64,000 bases of DNA from Sodiomyces alkalinus F11 (lineage: Eukaryota > Ascomycota > Sordariomycetes > Glomerellales > Plectosphaerellaceae), in NCBI RefSeq assembly GCF_003711515.1, contig NW_021167079.1:2768946-2832945 (forward strand), written 5' to 3'. The translations under genes and the position numbers were made by a program. A model generated the notes under the pieces. That model saw nothing but the letters and a program-made list of their open reading frames with translations, searched no databases and had not been told where the DNA came from. Within the stretch, counting starts at the first letter, position 1, and each line of letters begins with the position of its first letter. Of this stretch, positions 11,174 through 22,716 are shown piece by piece.

Positions 11174-14100
11174 CACGATGCCGATGTCCAGGTATGGCCG
11201 ACCGACTCGTACTCGTACCGCAAAACGGGCATGCCGTTCCTTCAGCCGCTTGCCATTGAGGGGGGCACAGACGAGTTTATACAACGGGACGGTGCAGGCA
11301 TGCTAAGATCGCGTGCACTGGTTAGAACTTGGGACCAATTTCTCCCTTCCACCCGGACGAAGGCGTCGTTCATGATCTAGCCCCCAAGGCTACTCTGGTC
11401 CCTCCGATGATAGGGATGTCTCGGCTCTCATGACGACTTGAGCCAGCGAGAGGATCGCCGGTGTAACGTCTCGACCGAAAAATGGACGTAAGTGGAAGGA
11501 GGGCGCGACAGTCTAAGACGCCAATGTTGAAGTGTTTCTGCAAGGGTCTGGTGATGGGATCGTGAGATGAAGGCCAAGGCCCCTTGAGCTTCCTTATTGG
11601 CACAAGTCGGAGACATACACGGACGACGGAGGGGTGGTGCGGGCAGCCCTAAGGCGAATCGGAGGTCAGCAGGGGTTAGCAGGTGGGTTTCGGATGATAT
11701 ACCGGATTGACAAGTCGCGCTGGATATGGACCTGCCGGGTTGGGAGCTGAGGGCGGCACTTGGGCGACCGGGGATGATGAGATTCACGGTGTGCCGATCC
11801 AGATGTTGGCAGTCGTTGGGAAGCTAACGGATCATTTGGCTAGGGTCTTTGGCATGCTGGCGTGCTCTGCTGTTGCACTGGTTGCGGTGATCACGGTGCG
11901 CCTTCTGGTCAACGAGTCCGTCATACGAATAGAATTGGTGATAGGTACTATGCCAATTGCAGCGTCGCGGCAGGGTGAAGTTTGAACCACCGAAAAGACA
12001 GAGGGGATCACGATGGGTTGATCCTTTGCTGACTTGGCAAAAATACGCTTTGACAGCTGGTGGTGATGATGTCTCGGTTCTGCTGCTGACGTACGTCTTG
12101 GTTGATAAATAGGGGGTAGGTAAGTTGTAGGTAGGTATGTTCCAGACAGGGCCGTGATGCGCTATAATCCCTGAAAAGGCAGGTGTGATGAGCCTAAAGC
12201 GCGGCAGAATACCCCTGGTCTTCTGGTCCCAGGTTCCCTAGTCCCCTAGTCCCCTAGTCCCCTGGTGATCACATCAAGGCGGTCTAGAACCAGAGGACTG
12301 GGATGGGAGAGAAGATGATGGTGAGAATCCCGAGAAAGGACTTTGGCACAGCTCCATCGGGAAGAAATACAAACCTGATAGGATGACGGATCAGGGAATG
12401 CGCACCCGACTTCATCTTTCTGCATAACTTCGCAGAGGATAAAAGGCGTTATTGGTCGTTTGGTGTCTTGCACCGTGTTCATTTGCTTATCGTCATTACC
12501 CTGACAACTTCCCGAAACGGCTGAGAATGATATGGCCCCCAGCAAGCAGCAAGGAGCATCAGTGAAAAATAGTTCGATGAGGCAGGGCGATAGGAAGCAA
12601 CTGAAGCCACAATTCAGGATGCGCTGGCATCGGATTCTTCAGTGCTTGAGGACGTTTTAGGTGCCCCTAGAACCGGAACTATCGGGATGGTGCCGCGACA
12701 GCCCCCCCAGGCTAGTCAACGCCTTAGCGGTCGCCTGGGCTAACAAGTGCCGGGGCAAATCGTAGGGCGGGGAACGGAAACGAGTGGGACGGCATTAGAA
12801 TTGGGTTTTCAGAAGTGTAAAGTGTAAGCAAGGCAAGGTAAGTCGGGTGAAAAAAGGTGGTGATGGAGCTTGTGAAGCTTATCAGGGACGAGAAGAAAAC
12901 GTTGGGGTGGCGTGGCCGTTGTGGCTTGTGGCTTGTGGCTACCTTGGCTTGGGTGGAGACGCAACTGTTGAGCCCTACCATTTCTTACGTAATACAGAAT
13001 AGAGGCATGTGATCGTCTGCTCGTCATTTTAAGCTTCTCCATTTTTTCTCCATCTTCAATAGCCGTCGGGTTTGGATTTATATCTTTGCGCTTATTAACT
13101 ACCTACAACCTACAATAAATCATGATTAACACACCACGGAAGCTCACTGGGTTCTATTTCTATCCTTCTTGCTGAGAAATGAGGCTTAAGGTAGTACAGA
13201 ATCCCCACAATGCCTGCCATTTATTATGTCCACAGTCGTGTACATATGTACTCCCGGTACTCCGTAAAGTGCATCATGTTGCGTGGTTGCCTGCAGGCAC
13301 CACCTGTTGACGGGTATATCTAGCCTCCACAGCTACCCTTTTGGGCTGGGATATTCTTCCTTCTACATCTACACATCCACACACACTTTCCCCACATCAC
13401 TGTTCGACCTTCGATACATCACACCTCGTGATTAGGTACTTTGCAGAATCAATTTCCCATATTTCGTACGACTTTTACAGCGCTCCTCCAAAGTCTACAA
13501 CCAAAACTTACATGCTATCTGGTCAAACCCACTAAGCATGCTCCCTAAAGCGAATACGCGCTGGATTCTCCTGCTCCACGGGACGCGACGTATAGAGTAG
13601 AAAAGTCATCCGTGCCCAGCCCAGCATTGGTCCCAAACAGTTGGGTGTCACCGCCTCCCGGTGACAAAGATTACACTGCACATGGATAGTGAATTTTTTT
13701 TAATTTTTTGGACATTCTCGTCTTCTCCCACCCGTCGCCCCCCCGTCGGACGAGGCCGGAGTCGGAGGTCCCATGGCAACACGTCGTCCGTCCTCCGTCG
13801 TCCGTAGAACCCTTGCCTAGAGCTCGTTCCCTGATGACCATCGAGTGGCCAGTCTCCTGTGAGATCCGGGATGTGCCACAACGTCCACGCATGGACGCAC
13901 GTCCGTTACATGAGGTCACGCATCGACTTTTATTGGATTCGGCTTGGTATCGGACCACGATATTTGAAAACCAGACGGGTTGTACGAGGCGGATATATAG
14001 CCCAGACCCCTGGGATTATGTCTGGACCACTGGTGGGCTGATTGAATGGATGGCAATGTTTGTCAGCCCACTAAATTTTCTTTTTCTTTTGCAATTGGTT

Positions 14101-14483
14101 TTCCTTCCTGTAATAAAAGACGGATTGGAAAAGCTTCGTCCCCACGCCCACGTGGAGTCCCAAAGTTCTCTCATAAGAGGCAAATACCTGGAGAAACCAG
14201 AGAACCGCTAACGCTTCATAACACAACCACAACCACAACCTTTACCCCTCGACATCATTCATTCATACGAGTCAGCATTCATCGGCCTGCGGCCTCCTAT
14301 ATTCTCACGAGACTCAATCGACTCAATCTCCCCTAACCCCGCTTACTCTCACGCAAAACTGCCATTCATCCTCTCAACGACACACCAATATACCCCTTAC
14401 CCCGCAGCTTGGGATTACATCATCACCAACGGCCCAGACGATTCGAGCATTGACGACGTTCGACCAGACACAACCCGCCGAAA
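11174..14483. other. 3.3 kb intergenic region without recognisable gene
   Basis: No frame on either strand reads as a conserved protein, and no tRNA was found. It contains an 8-bp short tandem (CCCCTAGT, about 3.5 copies) at 12236-12264, a GGTAGG/TAGGTA motif cluster at 12111-12140, and CAACCACAACCACAACC-rich 5' leader sequence at 14221-14240 before the NRDE gene. A lineage-specific or non-coding transcript cannot be excluded. Confidence 0.5.
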
Positions 14484-15758
14484 ATGTGCATCGTACTCCT
14501 CACGACAGCTCATCCGGACTATGCTCTCATCGCGATAGATAACCGGGATGAGTTCATCCTCCGACCGACTAGCCGCCCACACTGGTGGAGGCACGAACCC
14601 TCGGGCGCCAACGTCTTGTCGTCGCGAGATCTCCAACGCGCCGAGATGGGCACCTGGCTAGGCATCACCGACCAGGGCCTCTTCGCCGTTCTCACAAACT
14701 ATCGCGAGACGGACCCGACAGACGCCGATCATCCCGTCTGCGGACAGCGCAGCCGCGGCGGCATGGTGACGGCCTGGCTGGGCGCCGACCCGGATGCATC
14801 CGTCGCCGACAACGTGCATCGGCTCGTGCGGGACCAAGGCGTCAAGGGCGTCGGTGGCTTCTCCATGGTTGCCGGGAAACTTCGAAAGAAGCGGCAGGTG
14901 CGCTCGCACCCACACGCCGTCGTGATTAATGGGACAACGACGGAGGAGGAGGAGAAGATGGAAGAGGAGAAGCCGACGGGCGAAGCGAATGCGACGGCCG
15001 CCACGAACGGGACGCACGGGACAACAACAAACAAACCCAATCGGGACGAGAACCCCCTCGAACCCATTGCCATCGTCTCGAATCGCTGCGCACACGTCCA
15101 CGACGTGCCTTGGATTGCTGACGTGCGGGGCGAGGTGTACGGCCTCAGCAACACGACCTACGATAACCCGGACCCCTGGCCCAAGGTCGCGGACGGCAAG
15201 CGACTCCTACGAGAAGCCATCGACGACGCCATCGCCAACCATCTCGACGAAGACCAGTTAACGGCGCGACTTTACGCGATCCTCGACCGCGACACCCTGC
15301 CTCCGCCGGCGACACCCGAAATGGGGTTCGCCGACTACGTGACGGAACTCCAAAAGTCCATCTTCGTCCCCGCCATCGGAGATGCGAGTCATAGGGCCGA
15401 GATGGAGGCGGCGGTGGCCAAGGGGAAGGGCGAGGTCAAAGATATGAGGGCCGCCGAAGAGCTGACGCGGCCGGATGGGCTGTCGACGACGACGACGACG
15501 ACGACGACTTCCCAGGATGGCCAGGCGGGTCCAAACGTCAACACCGGCGTCGGGTTCGAGACGGGTCTGTATGGAACGCAGCGGCAGACCATCATCATGG
15601 TGGATTGGGACGGCAATGTCTCGTACCGGGAGCGCGCATTGTGGGATTCCAACGGCAACCCGATAGAGAAGGGGCAGGGCGATGTGCTGTTTCGGTTCAA
15701 GATACAGGGTTGGGATGGTGAAGATGGGCAAGAGGAAGGAAGAGAGCTGATGCTGTGA
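14484..15758 (+). CDS. NRDE/TANGO2-family protein
   Basis: Single exon, 424 aa. The N-terminus MCIVLL followed by DNRDEFILRPTSRPHWW is the NRDE signature of the transport-and-Golgi-organisation-2 family. Further family blocks are TWLGI, FAVLTNYRE, SRGGMVTAWL, GGFSMVAG, YGLSNTTYDNPDPWPKV and the C-terminal GTQRQTIIMVDWDGNVSYRER. TANGO2 proteins act in cytosol, Golgi or mitochondria and have been linked to secretory organisation and haem or lipid handling; the exact activity is unsettled. Two hydrophilic insertions are seen: a Glu/Lys then Ala/Thr/Asn-rich loop at about 150-190, and a Thr run encoded by an ACG/GAC trinucleotide array near 15483-15508. Both are probably disordered and length-variable. 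The Met at 14484 is used because the family's initial MC is conserved. Confidence 0.93.
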   Translation: MCIVLLTTAHPDYALIAIDNRDEFILRPTSRPHWWRHEPSGANVLSSRDLQRAEMGTWLGITDQGLFAVLTNYRETDPTDADHPVCGQRSRGGMVTAWLGADPDASVADNVHRLVRDQGVKGVGGFSMVAGKLRKKRQVRSHPHAVVINGTTTEEEEKMEEEKPTGEANATAATNGTHGTTTNKPNRDENPLEPIAIVSNRCAHVHDVPWIADVRGEVYGLSNTTYDNPDPWPKVADGKRLLREAIDDAIANHLDEDQLTARLYAILDRDTLPPPATPEMGFADYVTELQKSIFVPAIGDASHRAEMEAAVAKGKGEVKDMRAAEELTRPDGLSTTTTTTTTSQDGQAGPNVNTGVGFETGLYGTQRQTIIMVDWDGNVSYRERALWDSNGNPIEKGQGDVLFRFKIQGWDGEDGQEEGRELML

Positions 15759-16983
15759 TGGGATGGAAGCATAAGGTACCTTGCATTAGAGAGATGGAAA
15801 GGAAGAAGATAAAGTTCGTGACATGGGCTATCATAGATGGTTGTCATGAGACCACAGCTGCTTGGAAGTTGGCATCGTGGCTTGTGGCACTAGCACCTAG
15901 AGTAGAAGCACGTTGTGCTAATAGGTAAGGTAGGTAGATACACGACCAAGACACATGTATGAGGACCCCGAGTTACTTTTTTACTGTTTTCAAATCGAGC
16001 AAGTACATGGGCAGAACTTACCAAGATCAAACTGCAAGGTACCTTAAAGTAATCTTGGTCTACCTTATGTTAGGTGTATCTTGATGTACCTTATATTACT
16101 TGGTGCCAGTCATGACTTCCTCATATCCGGCAGGGTAGCAGGAGTAGGTGCAACAGAGACAAGGGATTCTAAATTTTAAAATGGCAGTGGCAGTTCAGTA
16201 GGAAGGAAAGACCCCCTCGCTTCCCGCCATGCGAGGAAGCTTCGACCGTGGTCTGTGGGTGTCTGGGTGATTGTCCCGAATCCCAGAACCCTCTTTTCTC
16301 TTCGTTCACCTCTGTTCATGTTATCCAGTTCCTCCTCTTTTCCAAAATAAACATCGTCACCATCACCATCAACACCACTATCTATATCTCAGCAACAGCA
16401 AATCCCAACAAGCCCCCCTTATTGCACTCTTTTTACTCTGTTCATAATTGCCACCCGACTGGCTTTTCTCCATCTGCGTCCAGGTAAAGTGACGAAAGGT
16501 CAGGACTCAGAAGAAAGACGCAAGTCGGTACACGTATCGGAGGCTCAGCACCTTCATTCCTTCCCAATGAAGGCCTCAGTTACCTGCTTCAACGCAGCCC
16601 TGGCCGACCTTCACTCTGTCAGAACCGTCACCTGGCCCATTCTAGTCACCCTCGTCCAACTGTACATCTGCTTCTTCCTACGCCTCCTTAACCTTCTCCC
16701 TTTCGTCTCCATTCCTCCCTTCTCTTTGTCCTTTCGGTGGAAGCTCAACAGGCCACTGCCCATCGCTCTGTTACTTCTCCTGTACAGAGCCAGCTTCGGT
16801 ATCCACGCCACTGTGCGCTCTGGATAGTACTTCAACTGCGCCCTTGGCTTCTTGTTCTTCGAAATATTCGGGGAACTACTCGTCGCCGTTCACGACTCCC
16901 TAGCTGAGATACTGCCGAGGGGCCTGCAACCATGGCTAGTATGGGCCCGACGTTGCCCCTTGGTGACGCACTACCAAACAACG
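15759..16983. other. intergenic region with repeated TACCTTA motifs
   Basis: No certain gene. TAAGGTACC and related motifs recur at 15774-15783, 15923-15936 and 16036-16100. From an ATG at 16567 a frame encodes a hydrophobic segment (TWPILVTLVQLYICFFLRLL) and ends in TAG at 16825-16827; the same frame then stays open into the disrupted gene at 16984. It could be the decayed 5' end of that gene or just leader sequence. Confidence 0.4.
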
Positions 16984-18686
16984 ATGGACCAGGCGTCCAG
17001 GTTAGTACTGCCAGTGGCCGAGCCGCCCGAGCAGCCGCCCGAGCTACCCCCGAGACCGGAGCCGCCCAGAGCGACATGGCTGCCTCCTCCCCCTGCCCGT
17101 CTACTTGCCACCCCCAGTCAGGCCTCTGTCAACCCCCAGTTGGCGACAGCAAGTCCCAGCCTGGTTACCCCGCCAACACCCATCGGCAGGCCCATACTGT
17201 CGTCGCCGGAAAGAAAGAACTTGCAGATTTTTTTCGACGAGGTCGCAGCCCTAGACGCGCTGGAACGACCGATTTCGCCGCGAGCAACCCGGGTCTTATC
17301 TACTCGGGACTTCGAGCCGGCGGAAACACAGAGCCATCGTCCTGGCTCATCGACGGCGGCGGGAGCGGGGGCGGGAGCGGAGGCAGAGACCGACGCCCAG
17401 GGAAGCCCCTCCCGGGCCTCCCCTCCCTCCTCATTCACCAGGCCAGATGTGCCGGGAGTTCAGGGCACACACGTTCAGCCGGGCGATCCCCTATTCCCAC
17501 CCAGCAGCCCAGACCTGCCCCCGGCAATAATAGGGGATCAGGAACAACCCGACCCGAGTGTCAACCACTAGGAGACGCCTCCGGAGAGCGTAGCCGCTCC
17601 AACCACGGCCGACTCCCAACAAGCTTCCGAACCGGCCACCATCCCACAAGCGAACACATCGTCGACGCCAGCGCACCTGAATCCACCGATGGTAACGGTC
17701 ACCCCTCCGGACACATACCTGGATTAAAACGACTACCAGCGCCCCCGCCAGCCCCGTTGAAGGGTCAGTTGGACTTCGCGAAGGACATACGGTCCGCGAC
17801 GCAGTCCATCAAAGCCAAGATGAACTACCCGCATGGCCCTCCTCCCAAGCAGCGCTTGCTACCAAAGTCCCGTACCCTCGCAGCAATAAACACCCTGACG
17901 GCCCCCATATCTTTGTCCTCGTTGCCGCCGTCTATGTCGTCGTCGGAGCGCAAGATGAGCTCCTCGTCGCGGTTACCAATACCATTGGCACCACCCGTGG
18001 TTTCGGCAAGCCATGTCCCAGAGTCAGCCCCGAAAGAAATTTCTGCGGCCCAGCCGTCGCCTTACTGGACGGGTCGCTTCATCGCGTTGGAAGATCACCT
18101 TCGATCCACGTCATGTCTGGCTACTGAGTCGCTGCACGAACTCCTCAAAGCAAAGCGCGCTGCTGTCACATCGCAGCCCAAGACCAGGCCGGCCGGGATA
18201 TCGCACAGCAACACAACCATGGCACTGACCACGCTTTCTCAATTCCCATCTGCCTGGTCTCCGCACTTGTACCCAAAACCTATTTCGGTCTCGAACCCGC
18301 TTGGCAACGCGACATCCCGCCATGTCTCTCCACGGGAGTCTCGCGACGAAGACGATGTACGGGCACTCGCCGTATTTACTCGGCTCGAGAGTTTATGCGT
18401 GACAAACGAAGCAAAGCAGAGCCTCTAGGAATGGCAGCAGTCGTTTGCGCGGAAAACCCAGAAAAAGATCATGCTCCCGCAAGGCGGGACCATGCCTGAT
18501 TCCACGTGGGGCTCGGGTCAGGGGGTTGTCGCGCGCTTTCTCGAACGGAGCAATATCGCTGCAAAGCAAATCGAAGACCTGGGACGCAAATTCAGCGGAG
18601 GTGTTCATACAGAAAACAACCATGGCTGCGACAAGGACCAGGCTAGTGCGGGACCAACAAGAAAGGAGAGGACGAGCGTCTTTTGA
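16984..18686 (+). pseudogene. disrupted gene for a Pro-rich disordered fungal protein with conserved C-terminal block
   Basis: From ATG 16984 one frame reads as natural Pro/Ser-rich protein (PPEQPPELPPRPEPP, FFDEVAALDALERPISPRA) to TAG 17569-17571 and stays protein-like beyond it. A second frame carries the conserved region from about 17740: SAAQPSPYWTGRFIALEDHL, then LESLCVTNEAKQSL, where TAG at 18426-18428 interrupts a block that continues EWQQSFARK and LPQGGTM to a TGA at 18684. I recall this YW.GRF.AL...EWQQ..AR...LP.GGTM arrangement from full-length fungal hypothetical proteins. An intron could remove the first TAG and explain the frame change, but the second TAG cuts the conserved block. 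Both TAGs could come from C-to-T changes at CpA. The alternative is a real protein ending at 18428. The function is unknown. Confidence 0.55.
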
Positions 18687-19227
18687 AGGGACATAAGTTT
18701 TTTTGATTTTTCGCCGAGAGGGGTCTGTACACGGAGAACCAGCGTTTCTCAATAGTCAGGTAGCCAGCACAGGAGAAGTTAGGACATGAGAGTCGTGGGA
18801 CGGAGCGCCAGCGAGTACGATGTAGTTTACTTGCCATCGTTCAGCGTCTGTAGAGTAATCAGTTTCAGTATTTTAATGAATATTGAGGGCGGCCTGCAGC
18901 CGTCGGATGCCTATATCGTCCGCAAAACCGGGTACTCCCACCTCAAAATCGCAACGCCTACCCGTCACAGAATTATGCTTGATGTCATGTCTGATGCAAA
19001 ATCATACACCTTTCCCAACTCCGTGATGAAGAATTAAGAGAACACTTTTGGACATCCGCCGCCTCTTCATGCTCTCCGTTCAGTGTTCTCGTTTGCTCAG
19101 TGGCGATATTCCCCCCCGGGGGAAAAGAAACGAGAGAAAACGGAAAATATGGGGGAATTTGGGTATGCAAAGCTATGGGTAGTGGCCCCAGTACCCACTG
19201 CCGCGCTTTCCGGGCCCTTTAGACCCG
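18687..19227. other. intergenic region
   Basis: Between the disrupted gene and the 3' end of TFB2. Nothing recognisable. Confidence 0.5.
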
Positions 19228-20931
19228 CTAGGCCTTCTTGCGGAGGCGAAGGTAGTCGCGGATCTGCTCGTGCTTGGAGGCGAAGAACATGCGGCGGCGG
19301 TCATTGCGCCAGACGAGGACGCCGATCTCGTCGGCGTAGGAGGCGATGTCGACGTACTCCTTTTCGTCGACGAAGTCGAGGAAGAGGAAGCCGGAATGGG
19401 TCTTCATGCGCTCGTTCTCGAGCTGCCAGAGGCGGATCTGGTCGACGACGGTGGGGGGCAGGACGGGCTTCGCCTGGGCGGCGGCGAAGGCGTGCATCTC
19501 CGGGTGGGCGTGGGCGGCGAGGTAGGAGATGATCTGGTCGCCGGTGATGCCGAAGGTGATGGCGCGGCGGACGGAGTCGCGGGTCAGGCGGCCGGAGACC
19601 ATGTCGGGGAAGCGGGCGGACATGCGGCAGAAGAGGGAGAGGACGGCGATCTGGAGGACGTTTTGGGTGTAGGCGTAGAGGCGGAAGTTGGTCTCGACGA
19701 TGATCTTGCCCCTGCTTGCTTCTTCTTCTTCGGCGCCGGAGCCGGAACCGGAACCGGAAGCAGGGGCGGAGGCGGCGGCCCAGGCGGCGCCGAGAGAGCG
19801 GGTGGAGATGGAGCGGCTCGTGTCGGTGAGGTCGGTGGCGAGGCGGGTGGGGAAGTACTGTTGCGGCTTGTGTTGGGGCACGTAGACGAGGCCGAAGTCG
19901 GCGAGGCTTGGGAGCATGTTGCGGCGCTGGTCGGTGAGGGCGCCGGTGTCGTAGGGTTTGCCGAGCTCGAGGGTGGCGAGGAGGAAGAGGAAGGAGAGCA
20001 TCTCGGTGGCTTCGAGCCCGGAGGCGGGCGAGTGCTCCATGGCCTCGATCCAGAGGAGGAGCAGGGTCCAGACCTGCGCGTTCTTCTCTTGGAGGAGAAA
20101 GGTGAAGCCGGTTTGCGTGATGGAGGTGACGCCGCCTTGCCTGCGGACCATGCCGCCTGCGAGGAGCAGTTCTTTCACGGACGACTTTGGACCGCCTGCC
20201 TCTATTAGCCCCGGCGCGACGCTGTGTACGATGTAGTGTAGTATGGCGTCGAACTTCTGGCGGGCGTGTTCGTCGAGGAAGGCGATGGTGACTTCGGGGG
20301 GAGGGGGAAGGTCGGAGGGTACGCCGAAGGAGTTGTGGCTGCCGCCGCCTTCGAGGGCCAGTTGCATGGAGCGTTTGAAGTTGGTGGTGAGTTGGATCTC
20401 CTGTGGCCGATCCTTGGATGGAACCGAGTACTGAATCATGTGGAGAGTTCGTAACACGGCGAGGGCGTGGTCTCTGCTTCTGAGCGTAGGGAGCGTGGAG
20501 GAGAAGCACAGGTCTTAGTATTCGCCCGACACGGAAAGGCAGAAAGGACTGGACGGGGATAGGCCAGGGAGGGGAGGGAGCAAGAGCGCACTGTTTGAAC
20601 TCGGGCTTGACTCGGGCATCGAGGTCTTCCAATTTGTAAGGATGCGACATGTAGAGCATCCACATGACAAACGTTTTGGCTGTTCCGACAACAAGTCAGC
20701 TCACTCTCAAAGCAGTTCGGGCGGGGGCCCATTTGGCAAGCGCGGCACGAAGAGAGCCAACAAACAGAGCTTAATTAAAAACGAAAGAAATTGCATACCG
20801 AGACTAGGAAGCATGCGCCGAAAGATGGAAAAGGCCGAAGAGGGCTGCTGGTAGAGTTTCCGAAAGGTGGTGCCCGGCAGCTTCTCCAGGTAGTCGGCCA
20901 GCTGGAGCGACTGGCCCATGCCGACCGACAT
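19228..20931 (-). CDS. TFB2: TFIIH core subunit Tfb2 (p52)
   Basis: Three exons, 490 aa: 20931-20799, 20679-20592 and 20479-19228; introns of 119 and 112 nt with donors GTATGC and GTGCGC and acceptors ACAG and TCAG, phases consistent. Tfb2/p52 is a subunit of the TFIIH core, where it anchors and stimulates the XPB/Ssl2 ATPase in transcription initiation and nucleotide excision repair, in the nucleus. Visible family blocks: LADYLEKLPG...LYQQPSSAF at the N-terminus, WMLYMSHPY, ARQKFDAILHYIVHS, GFTFLLQ...WTLLLLWI, FLLATLELGKPY, IVETNFRLYAYT and the C-terminal YADEIGVLVWRND. The length is close to that usual for fungal homologues. A small Gly/Ser/Glu insert sits near residue 240. It is divergent from the thioesterase gene. 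Confidence 0.95.
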
Positions 20932-21448
20932 GGTGGCGGCAGGAGGGCCAGTGAGACGACAGCCTGACGAAGGGAAAAAGATTCGAACCGAGATATGAGA
21001 CGCTCTCGGGAGCTAGGCGGGTGACTGTTTCGTCGATGGTAGTTGTTGTGAGCGAGTTTGAAGCAGACGTCAAGCTACGGTACGGAGAAGTTATCGATCA
21101 GGTGGTCCATGCGCACTTGCATCTTATCGTTATCAGTACCTTATCACCACTCTTATCGCAGCTCTCCAGTTCGACAGCCGAGTCGAGCCGGTCCGGTTCT
21201 CCACCCACCCTGCTCACGTCCCCATGTCGCATCGTCATCCCCGACTACTTGTGCCGAGGTCGGGTCCAGACAGACGGTGATGCAATGGCAAGATATCGAC
21301 TCCGAAGCTGAACGGGGCGCTTCATCTTATCGCGTCTTTGAGTTGGTTTAGTTGATTGAATTGCTATGCATACTGTCACTACATTTTGCTCTCAATTTCT
21401 CCTGTGTTAATCATCCAGCACCGACGACTCACAAGCACAACTCACGAG
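20932..21448. promoter_or_regulatory. shared divergent promoter, TFB2 / thioesterase
   Basis: The 517 bp between two divergent start codons must hold both promoters. No specific binding site could be assigned by eye; repeated CTTATC/TTATCA sequence (GATA-type on the opposite strand) is seen at about 21121-21150. Confidence 0.4.
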
Positions 21449-22488
21449 ATGGCGGGCCGCTTGACCCCCCTTCGCTTTGTGCGATCTGTATGGTCCTCGG
21501 TCCCCCGAAGATGCATGCGAACTTCCCGTCCATGATACAACCAACTGATTCAATTCACCAACTTAGGTTCTGAGGTCATTCCAGAAAGACTCCGGCCTCG
21601 AGCCAAGGTGCGCTCAATGTCTTCTTCCATTCCCCTCCCCCCTATTCTCAATCACTGACGCCCTGGCCAGGTTACTTGGGAATAACGTGAGTTGGTCGAA
21701 CGCTTTGGCCGTGGTTGAATCCAAGTCTCACTCGTGCCTCACAATAGTTTCGTGTGACGGACGCATCGAACGGCATTGTCAAGTTTGAACTGGACATCAA
21801 GAAAGAGCACACTGTATGTTCTCTGGTTTCTGCGCACTAATTTGCGACCTGTCTTCCATATCCCCGACATAACCGACTCACTCGTGGTAGAACCGCCTCC
21901 AAACAATACACGGCGGAACGATCGCTAGCCTCGTCGATCTGGGCGGGTCCCTAGCAGTTGCGTCCAAGGGACGTTTCGCGACAGGTGTATCGACCGATCT
22001 CAATGGTCCGGCCCCCTTGTTCCCCCCTACCACATTCGGTATCCTCATCATGGGTCTGGCTGCTAACATATCCCCTCAGTGACATATCTCAGCCCTGGCG
22101 GCCTCGTTGGAGATCGCATGACAGGTACAGCCATTTGCGAGAAGAGTACGTGTCCCCCCTTCTTCGCCGACGTAGCCCCCGACCCTGTCATTGGATATGG
22201 CGCTTGGTGATGATGCGAAAATTGGCGGGTGCTGACATTCGATCCCATCCGTCAGTGGGAAGGACGCTCGCGTTCACGGCGGTGAGCTTCTATAACAAGA
22301 AGGGTGAGCTAGCTGCCCGCGGCAGCCATACCAAGTAAGTCCCACTCCTATGAAGCACTTCTCATGACCGCCGCGAAAGTGAGGGTTGTGACTAAACAGC
22401 CTGTGCGTTATGTAGGTACGTCGCCAAGACGTGGGAAAACGAGGACTTTGTGGCGCCCCAGGAGTACGTGGATCCGGAAGAGAAGTGA
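21449..22488 (+). CDS. hotdog-fold acyl-CoA thioesterase (ACOT13/PaaI-like)
   Basis: Eight exons, 164 aa: 21449-21487, 21567-21607, 21671-21686, 21748-21813, 21891-22005, 22080-22145, 22256-22334 and 22416-22488. All phases close and the conserved protein is continuous across every junction. The hotdog signature EHTNRLQTIHGGTIASLVD holds the active-site region (HGG and the downstream Asp), followed by FATGVSTDLN, VTYLSPGG and ARGSHTK, as in 4HBT-family acyl-CoA thioesterases of mitochondria or cytosol that hydrolyse medium- to long-chain acyl-CoA. Exon 3 is only 16 nt. Intron 5 has the unusual donor GTCCGG. Seven introns in under 500 coding bases makes it the most intron-dense gene here. The exact substrate is unknown. 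Confidence 0.9.
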
Positions 22489-22716
22489 TGACCGCACAAG
22501 TGATGACCGCACAAGAGGCTTCACTGTCCAGTTATGGAACTACCAGCCCTGGGACCGCGATCCTCTGCAAGTAACGTTATGTGATATATTAGAGATTAGA
22601 TGCTGCATCTATAGAAACCGACTGTATGCTGTAGTATGGTACATATGAACCGTATCGTTATCAAACTTGAGCGCCCCCTCACCTCTCCTTGCTTCTCCAT
22701 CCTGGACTTACGACGG

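Noticed and set aside
13708..14211. Open frame of 167 codons before the NRDE gene
   Set aside because: It has no ATG start, no protein-like composition, and overlaps the likely promoter and leader.
16932..17730. Upstream half of a 498-codon frame as the real N-terminus of the disrupted gene
   Set aside because: Its sequence (RAARAAARATPE, GGGSGGGSGG) reads as shadow, while the alternative frame has natural Pro-rich and FFDEVAALDALE sequence; only the part after about 17740 in this frame looks genuine.
19270..20208. Open frame of 312 codons on the plus strand, Glu/Gly/Val-rich
   Set aside because: Antisense shadow of the TFB2 exon.
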